44,418 bases of DNA. Source: an uncultured Verrucomicrobia subdivision 3 bacterium. Its GTDB lineage: Bacteria > Verrucomicrobiota > Verrucomicrobiia > Limisphaerales > UBA11358. Shown one piece after another: positions 42,060 to 44,418 of the stretch; within the stretch, counting starts at the first letter, position 1; the number at the start of each line of letters is the position of its first letter. The DNA lies in the NCBI GenBank assembly GCA_903820285.1, contig CAIJGS010000117.1, positions 1-44,418 on the forward strand, written 5' to 3'. Under the pieces are notes generated by a model, which saw only the letters and a list, made by a program, of their open reading frames with translations, searched no databases and was not told the DNA's origin. The position numbers were made by a program, and so were the translations under genes.

Positions 42060-43697
42060 ATGAACCCATTATCACCGCGGTCCCGTTTACCTCTGTTTGC
42101 CCTGGCGACGGTTTTGACCGGCGCGCTGAACAGTCCGGTGCTGGCTCAGAATAACAACACCATTGCTGCCGGTGGCAATGAAACGCGCGGCTATGACATG
42201 GCACCGGAAACCCGGCTGGAAGTGGTGCAGGCGGCGGTGGCATCCATTACCACCCCGTTGCCGCCGGGACCGTTCCAGCCCACGTGGGAGTCCCTCAAAC
42301 AGAATTATCAGGTGCCGCAATGGCTGGTGGAGGCGAAGTTCGGCCTGTTCATGCACTGGGGGCTGTATGCCGTGCCGGCGCATCACAATGAATGGTACGA
42401 AAAACACATGTACGGCGCCGACCGGCAGTGGCATGCCGAGCACTTTGGTCCGCCGGACAAATTCGGCTACAAGGATTTCATTCCGCTGTTCACCTGCGAA
42501 AAGTTCAACCCGGATGCCTGGGCGGAACTCTTCAAAAAATCCGGGGCAAAATTCGTCATTCCCACGGCGGAACATCACGATAACTTTGCGCTCTGGGACA
42601 GCGCGGTGACGCCGTTCAATGCCAAGCAGATGGGGCCGCATCGCGATCTCATCGGCGAGCTGGGCCAGGCGGTGCGCAAGCAGGGTTTAAAGTTTGGTGT
42701 GTCGAATCATGGCATTGAAAATTTCCAGTTCATCAATCCACCGGCGGAACTCGCGGCGGAGCTCAAGGCCAAACAGGCGGATCTGTTCGATCCCAAGTGG
42801 GCGGATTTTTATCATGTGGCCGACCGCAGCGATGCGGCCTGCCAGAAATTTCTCGCGGACTGGTATGCGCGCAATGTGGAGCTGATTGATAAATACCAGC
42901 CGGACATGCTGTGGTTCGACAATGGCGTGGATCAGCGCTACCTCGATCCGCTCAAGCTGCGCATCGCCGCATATTATTACAACCGCGCTAAAGCCTGGGG
43001 CAAAGACGTTTCCCTGAGCACCAAGAAGGCTGCGTATGCGCCGGATGACAACAATACGAACACGATCGGGTCTGTGATCGATTTTGAGAAGATCGGCGGG
43101 CGCTCGCCGTCCGGCATCCGCACGGGTGAATGGCAGGTGGATGAACCGATCGGCAGCACCTGGGGGTATACCAGCGACATGCGGGTCGCGGGTGCGGGGT
43201 CCATTATCGCCAAGCTGGTGGATACCGTCAGCAAGAACGGCACGCTGTTGCTGAATCTTTCGCCCAAGTCGGACGGCACGTTTCCCGATGAACAGCAGCA
43301 GACGCTGCTGGCCATCGGCAAATGGCTGGACGTGAATGGCGAGGCCATTTATGCCACGCATAATTGGACACAGTTTGGCGAAGGTGGCCGGCGGGGTCAG
43401 GGCGGCTTGAACATTCGCTACACGGTCAAGGACGAGACGCTTTATGCGATCATTCTGGGCAACTGGCCGGCCGGCGAAGCGGTTATTCCCGCGCTGGCGG
43501 CCGGCAAGGCGCCGGAGGGCAAATTTGCCGGCGTCACACTGCTGGGTCATGATGGGAAGCTGGCGTTCAGCCAGGATGCCACCGGGCTGAAAGTGACATT
43601 GCCGGCAGCCGCGCCCTGCCAGTTTGCCTATGTGCTCAAAATCACGGGTTTGAAAATGAATGCGCCCACGTGGACGAAATCGGGGAATCCAGAGTAA
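42060..43697 (+). CDS. Secreted GH29 alpha-L-fucosidase
   Basis: This 545-residue glycoside hydrolase has a signal peptide (LPLFALATVLTGALNSPVLA, cleavage after AQ). The GH29 catalytic barrel shows AKFGLFMHWGLYAVPAHHNE, AKFVIPTAEHHDNFALWDS and QPDMLWFDNGVD, where Asp287 is the expected nucleophile, then WGYTSD and NGTLLLNLSPKSDGTFPDEQ. A C-terminal beta domain follows. The enzyme removes alpha-L-fucose from glycans such as algal fucans or host-type glycans, outside the inner membrane. It is a plausible T2SS substrate because it is exported and encoded beside the T2SS locus (inference). Confidence 0.93.
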   Translation: MNPLSPRSRLPLFALATVLTGALNSPVLAQNNNTIAAGGNETRGYDMAPETRLEVVQAAVASITTPLPPGPFQPTWESLKQNYQVPQWLVEAKFGLFMHWGLYAVPAHHNEWYEKHMYGADRQWHAEHFGPPDKFGYKDFIPLFTCEKFNPDAWAELFKKSGAKFVIPTAEHHDNFALWDSAVTPFNAKQMGPHRDLIGELGQAVRKQGLKFGVSNHGIENFQFINPPAELAAELKAKQADLFDPKWADFYHVADRSDAACQKFLADWYARNVELIDKYQPDMLWFDNGVDQRYLDPLKLRIAAYYYNRAKAWGKDVSLSTKKAAYAPDDNNTNTIGSVIDFEKIGGRSPSGIRTGEWQVDEPIGSTWGYTSDMRVAGAGSIIAKLVDTVSKNGTLLLNLSPKSDGTFPDEQQQTLLAIGKWLDVNGEAIYATHNWTQFGEGGRRGQGGLNIRYTVKDETLYAIILGNWPAGEAVIPALAAGKAPEGKFAGVTLLGHDGKLAFSQDATGLKVTLPAAAPCQFAYVLKITGLKMNAPTWTKSGNPE

Positions 43698-44078
43698 GCC
43701 GAGATCCTGCATTTAACCACAGTCGGACTGGCAAGCGGAGTGGTTCCCTGGTTGATATTTTTTTGCCAGCGCTCATTCATAGAAACGGAGATTAAACTCA
43801 TAGGCCCATCTGCGAGCAGCTCCCGTAAGCCCCATGCACCAATACCAATCCCTCGTGTTGAATTGTCGGATACGGTGACGGGCCAGTGGTAATGTAACAA
43901 CTCCCATCAGGAATTGGCCGGAGGAAATGCCCGCAGACATTCTTCCTGGCGGGTGCAATTTCTCATTTGGTGCCGCCATGCCCACCATTCCCTTTTTTTC
44001 ATGTTTGGCGATTTTTGCCGTATCCAGCCCCCCCCGAATTTCGAATCCTGAATTTCCTTTCCGACCTTCCAAACCCGC
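43698..44078. other. Non-coding stretch after the fucosidase gene
   Basis: About 380 bases with no convincing gene. AACCAC (43715-43720) and GTGGTT (43740-43745) form a weak stem, with a T-run at 43758-43764 some 12 bases later, so a terminator for the fucosidase is possible but not canonical. Nothing else stands out. Confidence 0.3.
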
Positions 44079-44106
44079 TTGCATTTTTATAAACCTGCGG
44101 TATGGT
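44079..44106 (+). promoter_or_regulatory. Possible promoter for a gene beyond the window
   Basis: TTGCAT (44079-44084), a 16-base spacer and TATGGT (44101-44106). It is followed directly by the inverted repeat at 44113-44139, which would then sit at the transcript start. Confidence 0.3.
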
Positions 44107-44112
44107 TTTCCC

Positions 44113-44139
44113 GGCGTCGTTTACCAAGTATACGACGCC
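44113..44139. repeat. 27-bp interrupted palindrome (operator or hairpin)
   Basis: GGCGTCGT (44113-44120) pairs with ACGACGCC (44132-44139), and TAC (44122-44124) pairs with GTA (44128-44130) inside a single T/T mismatch, leaving a three-base loop. It lies seven bases after the possible -10 box, a usual place for a repressor operator. Confidence 0.55.
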
Positions 44140-44279
44140 CCCGGTCATGCACCTCATCCCTCTGCTGACTTTACCCATCTCCCTGCCGCCTTTCGCCCCG
44201 GACCATCAACCCAGTCGAAAGGCCCCGCCCCCTTTTGTCCGGCCCCGGCCCTGTCCTGGTTACCCGGCCACAACCCGAT

Positions 44280-44339
44280 ATCAAGGCTCAATCAAGGCAA
44301 AAACCCCTGCAATCGTGCCTCATCAAGGCATATCAAGGC
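44280..44339 (+). repeat. Four phased ATCAAGGC repeats
   Basis: Direct copies of ATCAAGGC start at 44280, 44291, 44322 and 44332, so the spacings are 11, 31 and 10 bases, close to whole turns of the helix. An inverted GTGCCT lies between the second and third copies. This is compatible with a multimeric regulator site or iterons. Confidence 0.5.
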
Positions 44340-44384
44340 ACGGCATGAAATTAGTAATGAGGCCATCCGGCAGCCATCCCCCCA

Positions 44385-44418
44385 TGTGGAGTGCGGCGAC
44401 ATGTCGCCGCACTCCACA
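44385..44418. repeat. Perfect 34-bp palindrome at the window edge
   Basis: TGTGGAGTGCGGCGACA (44385-44401) is followed without a loop by its exact reverse complement (44402-44418). The element may extend past the window. It resembles the intergenic palindromes of RAYT-bearing genomes, and no T-run is visible for a terminator call. Confidence 0.7.

Noticed and set aside
43773-44084. A 103-residue minus-strand frame after the fucosidase
   Set aside because: It has no ribosome binding site, domain, signal peptide or codon pattern supporting a gene, and it lies in DNA that looks non-coding.
1-44418. CRISPR array, rRNA or tRNA genes
   Set aside because: No regularly spaced direct repeats with unique spacers, no tRNA cloverleaf signature and no rRNA sequence were noticed.

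Overview
The window looks like chromosomal DNA of a high-GC member of the Verrucomicrobiota, most likely near the Pedosphaera/Limisphaerales group. This is inferred from gene style rather than from a marker gene: a very large secreted protein with tandem Ig-like and RCC1 repeats, an EF-P with a TPGNLRAF loop, a putative Na+/H+ antiporter of the Chlamydiae/Verrucomicrobia type, a RAYT-type transposase with palindromic repeats, and prepilins with an AFTLIE cleavage context. I saw no rRNA, tRNA or CRISPR array.

Layout. 1-6.7 kb: the tail of an unknown gene, an AT-richer ankyrin-repeat protein, and a 1587-residue secreted beta-propeller/Ig/RCC1 protein. 6.7-13.3 kb: ptsI and efp on the minus strand; nrdR with a coupled unknown gene on the plus strand; a small RAYT element bounded by perfect 28-bp inverted repeats; and a thioredoxin-like DUF255 protein. 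13.3-19.7 kb: an outer-membrane barrel candidate, an NAD-dependent epimerase, thiH, slyX, an M20 peptidase and a secreted unknown. 20-25.4 kb: a flippase and a glycosyltransferase, which converge, then a ParB-like small protein, an MBL/beta-CASP nuclease and an antiporter.

25.4-40.4 kb is the centrepiece. It is a nearly complete type II secretion (T2SS) locus on the minus strand, in transcription order: Gly-rich periplasmic protein, gspE, F, G, H, I, J, K, L, M, a C-like gene, then a secretin encoded as two separate genes, then an NtrB-like sensor kinase and a lone prepilin-like gene. The genes are tightly packed, with repeated ATGA overlaps. The secretin break falls inside the N3 domain, and the second half has its own signal peptide and ribosome binding site, so an outer-membrane pore assembled from two polypeptides is the main candidate for something new. 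A near-consensus sigma-54 promoter lies upstream of the first gene, which fits the NtrB-like kinase at the far end. No response regulator or prepilin peptidase is in the window.

40.7-43.7 kb: a PaaK-like adenylate-forming enzyme and a secreted GH29 alpha-L-fucosidase, both divergent from the T2SS. The fucosidase, the 1587-residue protein and other exported proteins are plausible T2SS cargo (inference). The last 0.7 kb is non-coding but structured: a possible promoter, a hairpin, four phased ATCAAGGC repeats and a perfect 34-bp palindrome at the window edge.
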